Part shown: in pieces, positions 5,032-5,312 of the stretch
Position numbering within the stretch: position 1 is the stretch's first letter
Layout of the letters: every line of letters begins with the position of its first letter
Origin: Nitrospirota bacterium
Lineage (GTDB): Bacteria; Nitrospirota; Nitrospiria; JACQBZ01
NCBI GenBank assembly: GCA_016198945.1
Contig: JACQHO010000119.1
Location: 1 to 5,312 of the forward strand
Length of the DNA: 5,312 bases
Direction of reading: 5' to 3'
The notes under the pieces: generated by a model
Database searches by the model: none
Told to the model about the DNA's origin: nothing
The model's input: only the letters and a program-made list of their open reading frames with translations
Position numbers and translations under genes: made by a program

Positions 5032-5312
5032 ATGCGAATAAAAACGACTCAGAAAATCTTTCGCGATGCCGCGGTCAAGGCCGCGAAGGCGGGTGGAAAG
5101 GTTCTTCGGAATTTTTTTGCCAAGGAGATCCGGATTGACTTCAAGGGCGAGGTGAACCTTGTGACCGAGGCGGATCGCGCGGCCGAGGCGGTTGTGATTC
5201 GAACCCTTCGAAAACAGTTCCCGAAACATCGGTTCCTGGCCGAGGAAGGCGGCGCGCAGGACACGGCCGATTCGATCGGATCGATCCACAAATGGATCAT
5301 TGATCCGCTGGA
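5032..5312 (+). CDS. Inositol monophosphatase family protein, 5' part
   Basis: The frame from ATG 5032 stays open to the right edge and gives the first 93 residues of what is normally a 260-270 residue protein. The family is Mg2+-dependent phosphatases that hydrolyse inositol 1-phosphate or related phosphomonoesters; SuhB, CysQ-like and histidinol-phosphatase-like members share this N-terminus. Visible signatures are the helix RDAAVKAAKAGGKVLRNFF (11-29), VNLVTEADRAAE (41-52), the metal-binding LAEEGG (69-74, with E71 and E72) and WIIDPL (88-93), the start of the WIIDPLDGT metal site that the window edge cuts just before its second Asp. ATG 5032 gives the usual N-terminal length. No Shine-Dalgarno sequence is present. 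Substrate class cannot be decided without the C-terminal half. Confidence 0.93.
   Translation, partial: MRIKTTQKIFRDAAVKAAKAGGKVLRNFFAKEIRIDFKGEVNLVTEADRAAEAVVIRTLRKQFPKHRFLAEEGGAQDTADSIGSIHKWIIDPL

Noticed and set aside
4942..5289. N-terminal extension of the MATE frame up to 5289
   Set aside because: It is antisense to the inositol monophosphatase gene, adds a charged segment not typical of MATE proteins, and bypasses a promoter and start at 4976-4939.

Overview
The window is a GC-rich stretch of a bacterial chromosome with four supported protein genes and a 326-base left-hand region that holds regulatory signals. The genes are a small ribosomal protein bS21 (rpsU, + strand), a large fused UvrD/PcrA-type helicase and RecB-like nuclease (- strand), a MATE-family efflux transporter (- strand), and the first 93 codons of an inositol monophosphatase family protein (+ strand, cut by the right edge). 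No mobile element, rRNA, tRNA or CRISPR array is visible. The gene content fits a free-living Gram-negative-type bacterium. A Nitrospirota, NC10, Acidobacteria or deltaproteobacterial relative is my guess from gene style, and it is not demonstrated by the sequence.

Layout: 1-326 lacks a recognisable gene. It carries a near-consensus sigma-70 promoter (114-142) followed closely by a hairpin with a cUUCGg tetraloop and a T-tract (187-228). Together they could define a small RNA of about 80 nt or an attenuated leader in front of rpsU (327-515), which has its own Shine-Dalgarno sequence. From 516 to 599 is a short convergent spacer full of nested palindromes. The helicase-nuclease (600-3521) and the MATE transporter (3586-4941) run leftward in tandem, separated by 64 nt that contain a good promoter. 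A 90-nt spacer (4942-5031) separates the MATE gene from the divergent phosphatase gene at 5032.

The four genes do not form one obvious pathway. They cover translation (bS21), DNA recombination or repair (helicase-nuclease), efflux (MATE) and phosphomonoester metabolism (IMPase). The most coherent unexplained pattern is that all three non-ribosomal genes lack a Shine-Dalgarno sequence and have a -10 hexamer ending only 5-7 nt before the ATG. That is the geometry expected of leaderless mRNAs, whereas rpsU next door has a conventional ribosome binding site. I see no clear evidence of an entirely new biological system. The two items most worth testing are the leaderless pattern and the promoter-terminator unit upstream of rpsU.
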